From Athene noctua (lineage: Eukaryota > Chordata > Aves > Strigiformes > Strigidae), in contig NC_134077.1 of assembly GCF_965140245.1 (NCBI RefSeq), positions 48,953,381 through 49,017,380 of the forward strand: a DNA stretch of 64,000 nucleotides, given 5' to 3'. Below, one piece after another: positions 24,613 to 37,400 of this stretch. The notes under the pieces were generated by a model, which was given only the letters and a program-made list of their open reading frames with translations, was not told the origin of the DNA and searched no databases. The number at the start of each line of letters is the position of its first letter. The stretch's first letter is position 1. The position numbers were made by a program, and so were the translations under genes.

Positions 24613-25738
24613 TGAAGTGATATGGTCATGAGGGAATGAAATGGATTAGTATTTCTTTAAGATTTGGTCTAAATGCCTGTTTTTTTCCTGAGGATGACTT
24701 GGAAATGGAAAAAGAGAATGTAGGTGGCCATTTGTCAAGGGAACTTAATGCACAGATGTGTTATGGGACTCTCTGAAGTCCCTTCTGAAAGTCTGCCTAA
24801 GTCTTCAGATTACGAGCACCACCTTGCTTTCAAAATCTTCACACTTGAAGCTGAGCACCTCACGGGTTGCTCCTGCAGTTGTCTCATGTGATGCAGTTGT
24901 GTACTGCATTACGTACTGCAGTATCTGAGTATGTCACCATGGTGTCTGTGCTCAGCTAGGCGGGAAAGCTCTGGTCCGAAGGGTGCGTCTGGCAACAGCC
25001 ATGTGAGGATTTCCTGTGTTACTAGGTAATACTGAAGCCTGTAATAACAGGTGGCCCGTGGGAGCTGTTTAAAAGGCATATTCAGCCTTCATTATTCTTT
25101 AGTAGAAGTATAAATGGGCTTAGAGTCAAAACATAGAAAAGTTGACATGTTTATCGTGACAAACGTGTGTGTATTTCTGTAAGTGATGCACTACTAACAG
25201 TCCATGAGCTTGCTAGCCATTTTCATTTTCATACACAGCCCAATGCATTTTGCTGACATTTTAATGATAAATCTGACACTTCATATTCCAGTTGGTTTTT
25301 TTTTTTTAAGAAACAGAATCCCCTCAGTGTTACTAGGCAGTATTTGAAAATAATACTGTAATATTAAAGTATTTTCTCTCTGAAGAGGAAAGGAACTCCT
25401 TAACTGTGCAAAATCTTTGTGGCAGTCATTGTATAATTCCGTCTAGAATAACTAGCGTTGTCATTAATATATCAACTGTATACTCATTTAAGGTCAGCAT
25501 GAGCTTATTTCAGTCTTCTTTTTATTTCAGTTGTGGTGGCTACAAAACAAGGAAAAAGTTTGCTGTCAAAATGTGGAAGCAAAGTTTTATTTTCAAGAGA
25601 GATGTTTGGAGTTGGTGATGATTCACACTGCCAGAGGCTAGACTGTCCTCCTGGGATTTAAATGTTACAGGGAAGACCTGCTTAGGTGCATAACCTGCTT
25701 ATTGCATAACTGACCATAGTACAAAAGGTGTTTAACAG
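24613..25738. other. Unique noncoding DNA
   Basis: No gene, repeat family or strong structure is recognised in this 1.1 kb interval. It contains a small T tract near 25298. Confidence 0.65.
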
Positions 25739-25743
25739 AACAG
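25739..25743. repeat. Left target-site duplication of the second LTR
   Basis: AACAG here is repeated exactly at 26353-26357. The pair flanks a TG...CA-ended element, so it marks the integration site. Confidence 0.8.
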
Positions 25744-25835
25744 TGTCCCGATCCGATATCGGGGAGGGTTCTTAAACGATCCCAAGACCGAGATTAAGAC
25801 ACAAACGAGGTCAGATGCTGTACAACCTTATGAAC

Positions 25836-25841
25836 TTTATT
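25836..25841 (-). terminator. Polyadenylation signal of the second LTR
   Basis: AATAAA on the minus strand within AAAATAAAGTTC, lying between the TATA-like element and the 3' end, with GT-rich sequence downstream. This is the expected R/U5 processing signal. Confidence 0.7.
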
Positions 25842-26027
25842 TTGTGTACAACAACTGAAAGTAGCAATAGGACAGAGAGAAAAAGGAAGGAAGGGTCAGA
25901 ATCCCTAAGCAAGAAAACGGTAGATATGCAACAGATTAATTACCACCACCACGAATCCAGCGATTTACCGTTTGCTCAGTCCTGGTGCAGGTGATGGTGC
26001 TCCAAGCTCCAAAAGTGACGACAAGGC

Positions 26028-26052
26028 TGAGAGGGAGAGAGAGAGAGAGATC
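26028..26052. repeat. GA microsatellite inside the second LTR
   Basis: A run of about ten GA units (GAGAGGGAGAGAGAGAGAGA) in the transcribed part of the LTR. It may be useful as a length-polymorphic marker. Confidence 0.85.
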
Positions 26053-26072
26053 CTGAGAGAGGAGTACTCAGT

Positions 26073-26081
26073 CCTTTTATT
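26073..26081 (-). promoter_or_regulatory. TATA-like element of the second LTR
   Basis: AATAAAAGG on the minus strand, in GGGACAATAAAAGGACTG, correctly placed upstream of the polyadenylation signal. It is the likely core promoter of the LTR. Activity is unknown. Confidence 0.55.
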
Positions 26082-26352
26082 GTCCCAGATTTCTCAAAAA
26101 AATCTGCCCATTTTCACGGAGCTCATTGTCTCATGGTCCTCCATGCACGGGTGCCCCGGCATTCACAGTGATTGTGCCAGCCTGCACGTCGTCTTCGCCA
26201 CGATTTAACTTCGGGCGGATGTCGTGGTTTTGTCTGGGACAGTTCCTCTTCTCCAGAGCGTACTCCTCCATGTCCACGGGACTCCAAGGCCAGGACATGG
26301 TGGTGGTGCAACAGCAATGCTTGAGACATACGGTCCAACACAGTCCCTTACA

Positions 26353-26357
26353 AACAG
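26353..26357. repeat. Right target-site duplication of the second LTR
   Basis: AACAG, the exact partner of 25739-25743. Confidence 0.8.
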
Positions 26358-29300
26358 CTGAACTTTTTTTACTTGAATGTTGATATCTTTTCTGTGTTTT
26401 TATCCATGATAACAATCTTACTGTACTATAGACGCATGTTTCTTTTATATTTTACATTTTGATCAATTGTTTTCTTGTTCTGCTTTGAGGGTGTTTTAAT
26501 CATAACTTTTAGCAAGTTTCATGTAGTTCAGAAGAGCAAATACAATGGAGCTTTTATTCTTGACTTTATTGACATTTACTTTCAAATAAATCCTGTAGCA
26601 AACGTTAACGTAAATTGGCACAAGAAAATTACATGTCTAAGTCCTTTGGCTTGTCCCACTGATTAAGGACTGTCTTTGATTAAGATCAGCCTTGGAATTT
26701 TGATAATTTATCTGAACAAGGGCCATAAGGTTTATCTTTAACCTGGGTGAAAAATGTTATCTCTGACAACAAAGCAAACAAAGTATTAAAGATTTTCCTA
26801 AACAAAAGAATTGAAGTGTGCCTTGATCTGTTCATATAATTGAATGGAAAGAAATATCTTTTTTTCTTAGGCTCAGAATTTTACAGTTGTTTAACAATAT
26901 TGATGATAAGATTGTTTTTATTGACTTCATAAGGCAAAAAGCACTTACCATTCTTTATATTTTCTTAACAAGAACCCATAATGTGTCAGTTACTGGTGGA
27001 AAGGCTGTGATCAAAAGGGATTTCCATTAGGCACCAGACTAAAGTTTGGCTTGCCAAATATCTAAGTTACTTTATCTTGAAAAAAATGTTACAAGTAATG
27101 CTGCCCTTGTAAAGAGTAGTGAGCTCTGTCTTCTATTCTTGTGCAAACCTGATTTGGTTAAAAAAACAGGTGCAAGGCAATGAATGTGCCTTAGTCTGAC
27201 CAGACTGTCTGACATGCTGACTCAACATTGCTTTGTTTGTTCAACTTGCTACTGTGTATAATGTGCAAATGAAGTACCAACTTTACAAGACGTGTGTGAC
27301 TGTCAGCCTGTCTCAAGGAGTATGAAGCCCTACTGAAAGGATACGTGCAGCTCAAAAACAGGCGTTCCTCATTTCAGTCCCTGTTGCCTAAAGGGGGTTT
27401 CTGCCTCACCTGTCAGCAGCTTGTGGTGTCAGTTTTACCTGTCTGTTTGTTGCATTATTCATAAAATGTGCATGATTGTTTCTGTGGCTCATATGCGCAT
27501 TATCTTTTGCTGCAGTAACAGCATACAGCCTTAAGCATATTAGCCACATGCTGTAAGGCCTGGAGGCTGTGGAGCCTTGGAAAAAAGATTTATTTTTCTC
27601 TCGTGATTCATACTTTTTTTTAAAAAAAAAAAACAAAACAAAACCAGAGCTCAAAATACAGTTGTATGAGAGACAGCTAATTTATTGATTTCTACAAATT
27701 CTTAAGGGAATTATTAAATTTCTTCCCCTGGCTCTGCATCATAGGAGCAAAGTATTGTGTGTTAGCGTGAGTAGACTCTTTGATGCCACTTTTTTTGTAA
27801 CCACAAAGCTACTTCATGACTGTCACTTCCTAGGTGGATTAAGACTTTATGAATAATTCCAATATTTATATATTTAATTATTGTTACACAGAAATAGAAT
27901 TATAGATGGACTGTTTGTAAAAATTAGAACTCCTGTGGAAATTATTTACCCAGTATACTCCTAAAAACATTCTGGTATAGAGAAAGGAAGGATTAATAGC
28001 ACATTTTGTGTTCATGTCTGGGAGTGTCCATTGCATTTTATAATGCTCTGTAAAACTCTTCAGTCCCCAAGCAACCCTGTAATCAGTCCTTTTCTTCTTG
28101 AGCTGCCAGCATATAACCTGCTGAAGGTATGGGTGGTTTGTGTGCTCTAAACTGGAGTGCTTTTGAGGAATTAAACCCAGGATCATGTATTTTCTTCCTA
28201 TGTAAGTTCATAAAAAAGTGATAAACTTAATTCTTTGTGGTTGTGGGTTGATTTTTTTTTTTTTTCTCCTGCTCCTACTGCCACCTAGGTAGTTGTCTCA
28301 GGCTGTTCTGACTTTGATCAGGTTATTTTCAAAATCTGTTTCTTAGAGTCCTCCCCTGATTATTCTAGCTACTGTGATGTGTGTTTACCAACATGACTGT
28401 GTTTAAACTGACTATGGAATGGCACAATGTGATTAAATTAGAACTAGTGGATGCCGTCCTGCAGTGGAACAGCTTTCCAGAAAGAGGAGGAAGAGGTGGC
28501 TGAAGGAGACATTCCTGTTACTTATGAGGACTCTGTATACAAACCAGATGTATAGTCAATATTCTCTTCAAGAAAAGAGAGCTGTAACATGAAGTTTCAT
28601 CTTTAGGGTTTCAGAGTTGCTGATTAAAAACAGAGCCCAAAAATTACACATAATTAATATGTTGCTAAGGCTACTGGCACTTCATCTAAAGTAATAGTCA
28701 GAGTAGCTCTCTTTAATGGATTTTGGATCAAACCTGTTGGCCTAGGGAAACTATATATAGTTGTAAGTATTTCTATTCTCTGAAGTTGGGTTTTTTGGTG
28801 GCAGAAACCTTGCTCTCTGAAAGGAACAACCTCTGCACATTATTATTAGCATTATTAGAAAAATACATGCGTATCTTTTGCTTCGCTCATAGTGTGGTAC
28901 TGGAAAATGTGTTCTCTACCATCGTACTGGTGGTGCTGGGCTGAGTTCCCAAAGGATGATAGTTGTAGCAGAAGTAGTATTTTGATTTGATGTTTTACCT
29001 ATTTATTTTGTAATCATTTTGGTTAAATAGCGCATAAGAGTTGATGAACCTGAAGAATCATTGATCCTGGAACACACTTTCAAGTTTACGTCTTTTAAAA
29101 AACAATGAAAATTTCAGTAACAGGCTATGGCAGTTGATTAGGCACACTAAAGCTTAGTTTTACAGCTGGTTTGGCCAAAATTCAGATTGAATGAGAGCAG
29201 TGTTTGTGAACTAAACCAGAATTCTGTTTGTGCATCAATTATTCAACCTCTAATTTAACCCTTACGGAAACCTGGAGCCTTGCTTTGTAGAAGGTATGTT

Positions 29301-31428
29301 TGGAAATGAAGTGTGTTACCCAGAGGAAAAGAGAGGTTATGGAGAGAAATGATGTGTAGTAGAGCACGACTGTGTTTGCTGGGGCTGGGCCAAGTAAAAA
29401 GTAGATGCATGTCAAGACTGATTAAAGAATTTCATATTGTAAGAGTACAGTATTTAGGATGATAATGGAAGGATGGGAAAATCACAAAAAGAATGCAGGT
29501 TTGGACAGAGTATTGTTTTGTTTTAATCAGTTCTAAGTCTGAAGAAAAATAGAATTGCAGAGGGATTAAAATATCATTTATTTTTTAAAAAGATAGGCTT
29601 TCAAGGCAGTATAGTTTAAACTCAGACTCTCTTAATATACTGTAGTATTTCTTTGCCGTACATGAAAAATAACATGGTAGTGGAGAGGATGATGATAGGT
29701 GGGCGGAATCTAGGGACCATCTGAAAGTAAGTGTTAAATTTTTTGTAATTGTATATTCTCAATAATAATCACAGACTTTAATATTTCTGTATCTAAGATT
29801 AAAGCAGCTGTCAGAAATAAATCTCTCTTTAGAAGGAGTCATGAGGAGCATTATTCAAAACATACTTTTCATAGGGAAAAATAGGAGAACGAGCACTGAC
29901 CTGTGATCACAGTAGAGGTGTTAGCTCTGGTTTGACATCTGCATTCAATTCCTTAAACATCCTGGGGATTTTTTCCCAGAAAATTTGTCCTTCTAAAATC
30001 TGTTCCTTAAATACAGGTAACGGATAACTTAAACACACCCCACAACCACAAACAACCAACAAAAAACCATAGAAAACCCCCACAAAAAGCCCACCAAATA
30101 ATTTTTATTCACTACAGAAAATGATATGTTTGGTGACAGTTATTCAGAAGTCTGGAATCAGATCTTTAAGTCTCTACAGGTCTATTTTGCCAAATATGGA
30201 AGCATAGCTCAAAGTCCTAGGAAAAGCATGTATTTCTGAGTAAATAAGAATAGTATGGAAAACACAGAACAGAAAACAAAATCAGTATGCCTTAAATGTA
30301 TTTTGAATACTATGTTATCTTGATGTCTAAGGTAGCCGGTGTACTTAGTTCTGTCAAGTTTGGTGCTTGCAGAAGTTAGGCATATATATGTTCATGTTAG
30401 CCCATGTAATTTTTCCTTCTGTTTTTGTGCACTTTGAAGACTCTGCTCTCTGTCTGTGCCTCTGTAGCAGAACAGCTTCTTGTACTCACTCATTTGCTCC
30501 ACACTGTTTTTTCTTTCCACAAGCTGTTCAGTAAATCTGAGCTCCAAATGCAATTTTCTGCTCACCATCACTTGGAAAACAAAGTTTTGCTTCTCCCTGA
30601 AAGTTCGCAGGTTTCAGAAGGAAATTGAATTAGTAAAGCAAGGGTAAGACAGGATTTTACTTTCCTCACTGTACAAACGCACGTTTCTTCATTTCATGAG
30701 CAAGGGAGTCTCTGGCATGTTGCATGACCACCGTGTCAACCATTTTGAACTCTGCACCTACCTTACCACATTGAAAGAAGATGCTGTCAGTTTCAGAAGC
30801 TGTTGCTGACAGCTGTGCACCAGGCACAGTTACTGCTCACTGGTACTGTGTGGCCAAAAGTTTGTTTTGCCTTTTCCATGTATAGCGATTACAGCATTTC
30901 CAAAAATGGCAACTGCTGTTGGAGGAGAACTGCTAACACATTCTTCCTGCAAATACTTTGTAGGCTCCTCAAGTATCTTTTTCAGATTGTCAAGCGATGC
31001 TACCAAAATACAGTTTTCGTTTGCTCTGAGTTGTTTATTTAACGGATGAAACGAACAAGGCAGACTGCGGTGCTGTTGCTACAGTTCAGGAGTCATTGGA
31101 AGTGAGTCACGGGGCCAGCCAGAGAGCACAGCTTGTAAATTGCCTGGATGCTGGGTGCTGGTGCCGGAGGAGGCCAGCCAGGCCTCCGCTCCTGCTCAGG
31201 CCAGTGGCTGTTGGCTCCACCGAGGGCTCAAAATCTCCCTCTGTCTGAAGCCTGCAGTGATCAGTATTTAGAGGGCATGTCTTCAAAACCTACTTTACTC
31301 CAAATATTAGAGGGAGCAAAGGAGTGGGAAGACAATTCCAGGAGCAGTTGTGCTTTATTTTGATAATAAATTTTGATAATTTTTGAGTCTTTTATGTAAA
31401 ATTAAAAGCAAGTCCGTAGTGGCCACAA
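26358..31428. other. Unique noncoding DNA
   Basis: About 5 kb with no recognisable gene or transposon. It includes a T8/A12 block near 27613-27632, a T tract at 28252-28265 and an A/C-rich low-complexity patch at 30031-30099. Open frames are short and show no known motifs. A 71-codon frame at 31148-31363 in a GC-richer patch is the most protein-like but is not recognised. Confidence 0.6.
30031..30099. repeat. A/C-rich low-complexity tract
   Basis: The top strand consists almost wholly of A and C (for example CCACAACCACAAACAACC). It is probably a decayed simple repeat. Confidence 0.7.
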
Positions 31429-31674
31429 CACAGAATCACAGGATCATCTCGGTTGGGAAAGACTATGAAGATCATCCAGTCCAACCATTAACCTCACATT
31501 GACAGTTCCCAATTACACCATATCCCTCAATGCTATGTTGACCCTACTCTTGAACACCTCCAGGGATGGGGACTCCACCACCTCCCTGGGCAGCCCATTC
31601 CAACACCTAACAACCTGTTCTGGAAAGAAATGCTTCCTAATACCTAGTCTAAACTTTCCCTGGTGCAACTTGAG
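31429..31674 (-). mobile_element. CR1 LINE, copy 5, short 3' fragment
   Basis: About 246 bp of CR1 on the minus strand. It comprises the tail (CACAGAATCACAGGATCATC), the 3' UTR and the last codons of ORF2 (the GRWNGLP region equivalent), and it breaks off in the sequence that reads CTGGTGCAACTTGAG. It belongs to the same subfamily as copies 1, 3, 4 and 7 and has several private substitutions. Confidence 0.94.
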
Positions 31675-32740
31675 ACACTATTAGCATTATTTCTTAGAGC
31701 CACTTGAATGCCATGTCATAGTCCATATTTCTTCAATAAACAATTCTACATCTCATTTTTAAATTAGCATGCCTACTTTTGTGATTTTAGAAGCCTTCAA
31801 TGAACTTTCCATCATACACTTACATCCTGTGTTCTGCTTTGAAATGTTCCCTTGGCAGGATTTTAAACGCAACAGGAAATGGAGTTAGAAGGTGCATTCC
31901 TGAAAGGCTCTATTACAGTTCGCAGGCTATTTCAGAAAGTTAACAGGCTGAGAAAATGGATTTATAAACCTCCTGCAGTTTGCATGCAATAACCAGTATC
32001 AACTGAAAAGTGAGTGTTCTTGGGATATAGGAGTTGAAGTCTGATCTGGAAACTTGATAGTATACAAGCGTTTGTAATGTTGTGGTTTTGTTTTAAATGC
32101 TATCTGAGGTTCAGGTAAAAATGTACTTAGGATCTTCCATGTGTACAGTATTTTTAAAAGGTGTTGAAAACATCTATTTTCTTTAAACTGAGATCCTATG
32201 AACTCATATAATGAAATAAAGATCATGATATATTAAGATCTTCTATAAAATGAAAATACCAGCCTGGTTTTAAACACATTTTAGGAAAACAGTATGTGTT
32301 GTTTTTTCATACAGTCTTTGCTTGCACAAGAATTTTATTTTTGGTGGTATAAGACTAGTTAGATGTGCTGGTTTTAAGTACTGGACAAAAGTTGCTTGTT
32401 TTAATGAAATCCTAACTTCCTTTTTTTTAAAGTAGGAATTCTGTCATTGTAAGTTTCAGTAAGATTTTGCACAGAGAATATTTGCAAATATTTGCAGTTT
32501 TGGAATATTTTTATTTTCCTTCCTTTTGCAGATTCTGGTTTTCAAAATATCCGACTGTTTTCTTCTAACCATATGTACCTACTGTATTATTCCATGAACA
32601 CATGGAAAATCATCAGCACACTTTTTCTTCCACAGTGTCCATATTTAGGAAGAGATGCCGACATGATACAGGTGTAATGCAATATATAATAAAATGCTTC
32701 TAATCATGTGGAACTGACCATAACAAAATTGATTGGAAGA

Positions 32741-32758
32741 TTAAAAAAGCTTTTTTAA
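32741..32758. repeat. Perfect 18 bp palindrome
   Basis: TTAAAAAAGCTTTTTTAA reads the same on both strands. It is AT-rich and has no loop. The A6/T6 halves limit its significance. Confidence 0.85.
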
Positions 32759-33314
32759 AAGCTTACAAGACCAAAATTTCACATGGTAGATGACAGATAT
32801 TACAGTACTTTCAGGGAGAACAAAAAATACACAGACAAGTGTGTGTGGGAAGCCATCACATGAGTATGGTAGAAAAATACAATATCATTCAAAAAAAAAG
32901 TTAAACTCAATTAGTGACACACCTACACATAGAAAAACTCAAATTGTTACAAAGGATTTGAGCACTAGCCTTAATTCTGAATACGCAGACTGCCTTAGTC
33001 AGTCTGACAGCTGAAACTGGGAAGCCAAGCAGAAGTGGCATAAAAGAAATCAACATTCTTTTACCTTTTCAGTTTTTTATTTTGTTCACCTGAACAAATT
33101 AATGACTTTTTGAAAATAACACTAGATCAGATTAGTTGGCTTCCAGTTCGTGCACTGGGGTGTCTATTTCATTCCTCAACCCTCCACTGCCCCTTCTTTT
33201 TTATATGAACATTTCTTTCTGAACACCTGTGGACTACAAACTATAAATAACAAAAGCTTGTTTATCTGATCGCCACAGAGCTGATCATTCCTGCATCTAG
33301 TGAGAATCATGTAA

Positions 33315-33410
33315 CTTTTTGTTTTGTTTGTGGCGTGTGGTTTGTGAGTGTTGGCTTTTTTATGTTGGTGGGGGTTTTTGTTTTTGTTTTGTTTGTTTTT
33401 TGGGGTTTCT
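33315..33410. repeat. T/G-rich low-complexity tract
   Basis: The top strand is nearly all T and G (GTTTTGTTTGTGGCGTGTGG and TTTTTGTTTTTGTTTTG among others). It is likely a degenerate simple repeat. Its transcript would be a long poly-pyrimidine/purine-biased sequence, but no transcript is indicated. Confidence 0.75.
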
Positions 33411-34385
33411 CCTCCCAGCCCCCTCCTTTGAAGAGCAGCTCATCTTGAAGTGCTGAGGCCTCTGAAGAGCTGAACTATACAGCATATACTTCAAACCCAT
33501 TTTCTTTATATGCAGTTTGAGAGAAAACATTTTTGGAGACTGGTTGTGAGAGGTGGTGACTTCCTCTTTCCCATCAGCCTCATCACTTTCTGTTCCATGA
33601 GTGTGGGTGCTTCTGTTGGATGTTGGTTTCCTAGCAGAATTGTAAACACTACTTCTGGCTGCAGGTTTTGGGGGAGAAACTGCATCTGAGGTGAGTGGGA
33701 AGTCATACGGCTCCCTACATGCAGCTCAGGTAGGATGTTGATCAGATCGCACAGGAAAAAAACTTCCTACTCCCAGCCTGCATCTTTTGGGTGTTTCCCC
33801 TTAGATAATAACTCGAGCTCCTAATTTCACAGCTTTCTGCAGCTTTTACAAGCTATGGGGAACTGTCTTGGCTCATGGTAATTTTACTGGGGTGTGTGTG
33901 CAGACAGCAGTTGTAAACTTGATCGGAACCCTAGTACTGTATTACTCCAGTTGTGAATTTAGGATGCAAGCATTGCATTATTTTTTTTTTTTTAATATTA
34001 TCTTTGCAACTGTAAGGGTGTCATTTTGCAAGCAGAAGATGGAGGGAGAAAAAACAGGCAATACACTTTAAAATCAAGACATATAACTTCAAGAAAAAAA
34101 ACAACCAAAGAAACCACATTTTCCAGGCTTGGATGAGATATTGGTAAGTCTTCATTTTTTAATTGATGTAAAGAATTTACAGGACAGAAGATACATATGA
34201 TTCACTGTTTTAAGAAAGCAAGGCCTGTTTTTCTTTTTTGATTGCCTTTTTGAATGATGGGTTTTATGTTTTCCATTATTGCACTAGAAGTGACTTTTTT
34301 GGTCCAACCACAGATTTCTGAGTGTGTTCCTCACTGCCAACAATCAAGGCTTCTTTCTTCTGCCAAATGGTTTATTAAGGCAGTT

Positions 34386-34435
34386 AAAAAAAAAAAAAAA
34401 AGGAAAAAAAAAAAGGAAAAAAAAAAAGGAAAAAA
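34386..34435. repeat. A-rich array, period 13
   Basis: A16-GG-A11-GG-A11-GG-A6: runs of A interrupted by GG, with an exact 13-base period over two units. It may be an expanded remnant of a retrotransposon poly-A tail, although no element is recognised on its left. Confidence 0.85.
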
Positions 34436-37400
34436 TTTGCTTGCTTCTAATCCAACAATTTCTTAACAAAGAAGGATAGTACCAGATTTAAATGCGATAG
34501 TAATCTTTATTGTTTCTTCACCAATTAAGCAAGGAATTTAAAAGGCGGCAGACAGGATATTTATGTTAAGAAATAACTAAACAGTTTGTTAATATTGGAC
34601 AGTTCTTAGCTGATTTTCAGAAACAGTTGCAGTAATATGTATGAAGTAGGTTGGGATAATTGAAAACATCAGGGATGTCCAAGAGCATTTCCTCCTGACT
34701 GTTTTTGAGAATGAATCATCAGCAACTATTGGTTCAGACTTGCCAGTTTTAGCCATTGCTCCTTTTTTGCTTTAAATCCAGTATTTCACCTGTCTATTAT
34801 AAAAAAATACTTTTTATATGCATCTGGCTCTGGTGTAGTGATGTTTCAGGTACAAACACCTGTTATCTGATAAATCTGATTGCTGATAAGACTTGGAAAG
34901 TGGCTGAATAAACTTGTTTGCTGTTGTGGCACGGACTTAGCAGCCTATTGTGTCTAGCCTTCAAGCAAAATTGAGAGGTAAGGTGAGGTGGTGAAGAAGT
35001 TCCTGGTCATTTTCATTCTGCAGTTCTTGTTCTTTCTGCAGTGTTTCTGCTAAATGTTTTCTACAGCATTCCCATAAGAGGCATAATCATATCATATGGC
35101 TGCAGTAGCTTCTGCTTCATGGGTGGTGGTAAGAAAGTGTAGAGTCTCAGTTTTCCATGTCTCTGCTGTGTTAGTCTGCTAATACTTTTTTAGGCTAGTG
35201 AGTTATCAAAGATTGTTCACTGACATCTCCTTCTCACTTCTATCTTTGCACTTTCAGATTGTGTAATACCACTTTTATGTGAGTAGCTAACATGCTCTTT
35301 TTTTTTTCCTACTGTCAGGCTCTGAAATTAGAGAGAGGTTAAGAACAGGAGTTATATCTAAAAGAAGCATGTCCTGAATTTAGTGTGTTCTATCACATAA
35401 TAAAAGAAGAAAAAGAATCCTGCTCAGCAGTAAAAGTAGTCATATTGTCTTCATCCTGTTATTTGGAAAATCAAATGTGGAGATAGCCACTAATATTTCT
35501 TTTGTCTGTCAGATTTTACTTAATCTGCTATGCTTGTGATCCAGTAATGCAAATTCACTGAATGGGGATGTAAAACCCAATTTTACTTCCAGCTGTGATG
35601 TCTAGCCCTGCACCTCAGTTGTCTTGAAAGTACTAATTCGTGAAGCATTGTCAAACAAAGTCACCTTAAAACACCCAGACCAAGATGTAGTGTTCCTCAC
35701 TTGGCTTAGTTTGTGCTTCTAAACTAGCTGTGGCTGTATATAAATGGATAAAATACTTCGAGATGCATTGTTCTGAAAGGAGTTTTATGAATTTAATAGT
35801 GCTTACAAATTTTTGTGAATTAGAATTGAAATTTGCAAGAAATGGTCTTGCTTAGAATTTTATGTTCTCATTATGCAGTGTAATTTTTGGGACTAAAGAT
35901 GTGTTTCATTTAACAGTGTATAAGGTTGTAAAAAGATTTTAGGTAGTAAATGTATAAAGTTTTTTCATTCCTAACATTACATGTTCTGGAAAATTGTAAT
36001 ATATTCCTGTTAAGATGATCTCAGAATAGACCTGCTTCGGCATCAAGTTTCCTCAGATATAATTAAGATTTTTATTTTCATATTTGTCCACTGCAACCTT
36101 AGTATGTTTTTCATGGACTTTTGTGATGGTTTTCACAGCTGAGTCATTGTTAGCCCAACTTTCTGGTGGCTATTGTAATTTTCCTCTGCCTCAGCTTGGA
36201 TTACCTATGGATGTAAAATAAATTGCTGGTCAGAAATAGTAAAGAATGGCTTGTATACTAGATCTGGCATACTCCAGGCAATGTGGTCACTGGGGGACAA
36301 GAAGTAATCTCTTTAATGTAATTTTAAGTGGAACCTCTGGTCTTCTTACATTAGAAGACAAAATGAAAGTCAATTTCTCAGAGGTAATTTATAGTCTGAG
36401 TTCTTTCAAAAAGCAATTACTCCAAGGAGTGTGTGGCTAAAGAGCAGGGCAGTGCTGATGATGTGCTGAGGATGCTTTTTGACGTGGCTTTAGGCAGCTG
36501 TGCCCACTGCATAAACTGTGGTTCCATCAACAATTCTGCTTTTTACTCTTGTTGAGAAGGAATACTTCTACTTGGTTAGGAAAAATGCCTGTGTATGACA
36601 GTGGAAACTTTGTAGATCCCATTCAGAATGCAGAGAGCATTTCTTCAGTAAACTCTTTACAGACCCAGTACCTTACTACCTTAGCAGGTTTTAATTATTT
36701 TAGGATTAGGAAGGTACCTAAATGCACTTCTGTAACAGAGAGGTTCTTCAGCAGAATTCTTTCACAAAGAGAGCTCTTTTAACATATGGGGGAAGGGACA
36801 GCATTAATTGTCATTTGGCTCTGGATGTATTTGAAGTGGTGGTTGTATTTTATTTGAGGAAAGAAAAATAGACAGTGATCTATACTTTAAAGGGTTCATA
36901 TTTAGTTTGCATTAACTAAAACTTCCCCAGTGTCTCGGATAATCTAATAGTTACATGCAGGAGCACTGTAGTATAACAGAGAAATTCTGGGACTGCATGG
37001 CAGCCTAGGAATATATGTTTGTTCATATATTAAGCTTTTCATCGAAATGAAGAGTGTTGGTACTTTAAAATGTCTGATTTCCTGATAAGGAAACATTGCT
37101 GATTCCACTCCTGACTCTGTATAGCATCGCACAACCTAAAAGTCAGCATTTCAGTGTTGAATTACTGCGAAGGTGGTATGGCACATTATGAATTGCTGTT
37201 CTGGAAAAACACTGGTGTGCATGACTAAGTCTCTATATGACTTTTTAAAAGGGTAGATTTGTATTAAAGATACTAAGCCCCTAAGAATATGTTCGCATTT
37301 AAAAGTTATTAAATGCTACATGTGGAAAAACTAATTGTAAGTGTGATGTGTGTAAATCTAAATCGTCATTTAAAAAATCATATTGAAAATACATACTGTG

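Larger units (their letters stand above)
25744..26352 (-). mobile_element. Solo LTR of an endogenous retrovirus
   Basis: A 609 bp LTR on the minus strand, running from TGTAAGGGACTGTGTTGGAC (at 26352) to GATCGGGACA (at 25744), with canonical TG...CA ends and an exact 5 bp duplication (AACAG) outside. On the minus strand it carries a TATA-like AATAAAAGG (26073-26081) and, about 230 bases downstream, an AATAAA polyadenylation signal (25836-25841) followed by a GT-rich stretch (TTTGTGTC). A GA microsatellite lies just downstream of the TATA element. A palindrome, CCGATATCGG, sits near the 3' end. No internal viral sequence flanks it, so it is a solo LTR. The 5 bp duplication is common for ERVL-type elements, but I cannot name the family. 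Confidence 0.85.

Noticed and set aside
25744..26340. Shorter LTR call ending at CCAACA (26340)
   Set aside because: This TG...CA end gives only a 3-base flanking match, whereas the end at 26352 gives an exact 5-base AACAG duplication.
32741..32758. 18 bp palindrome as a regulatory site
   Set aside because: It consists of A and T runs around a central GC. In AT-rich DNA this carries little information, and no gene lies nearby.
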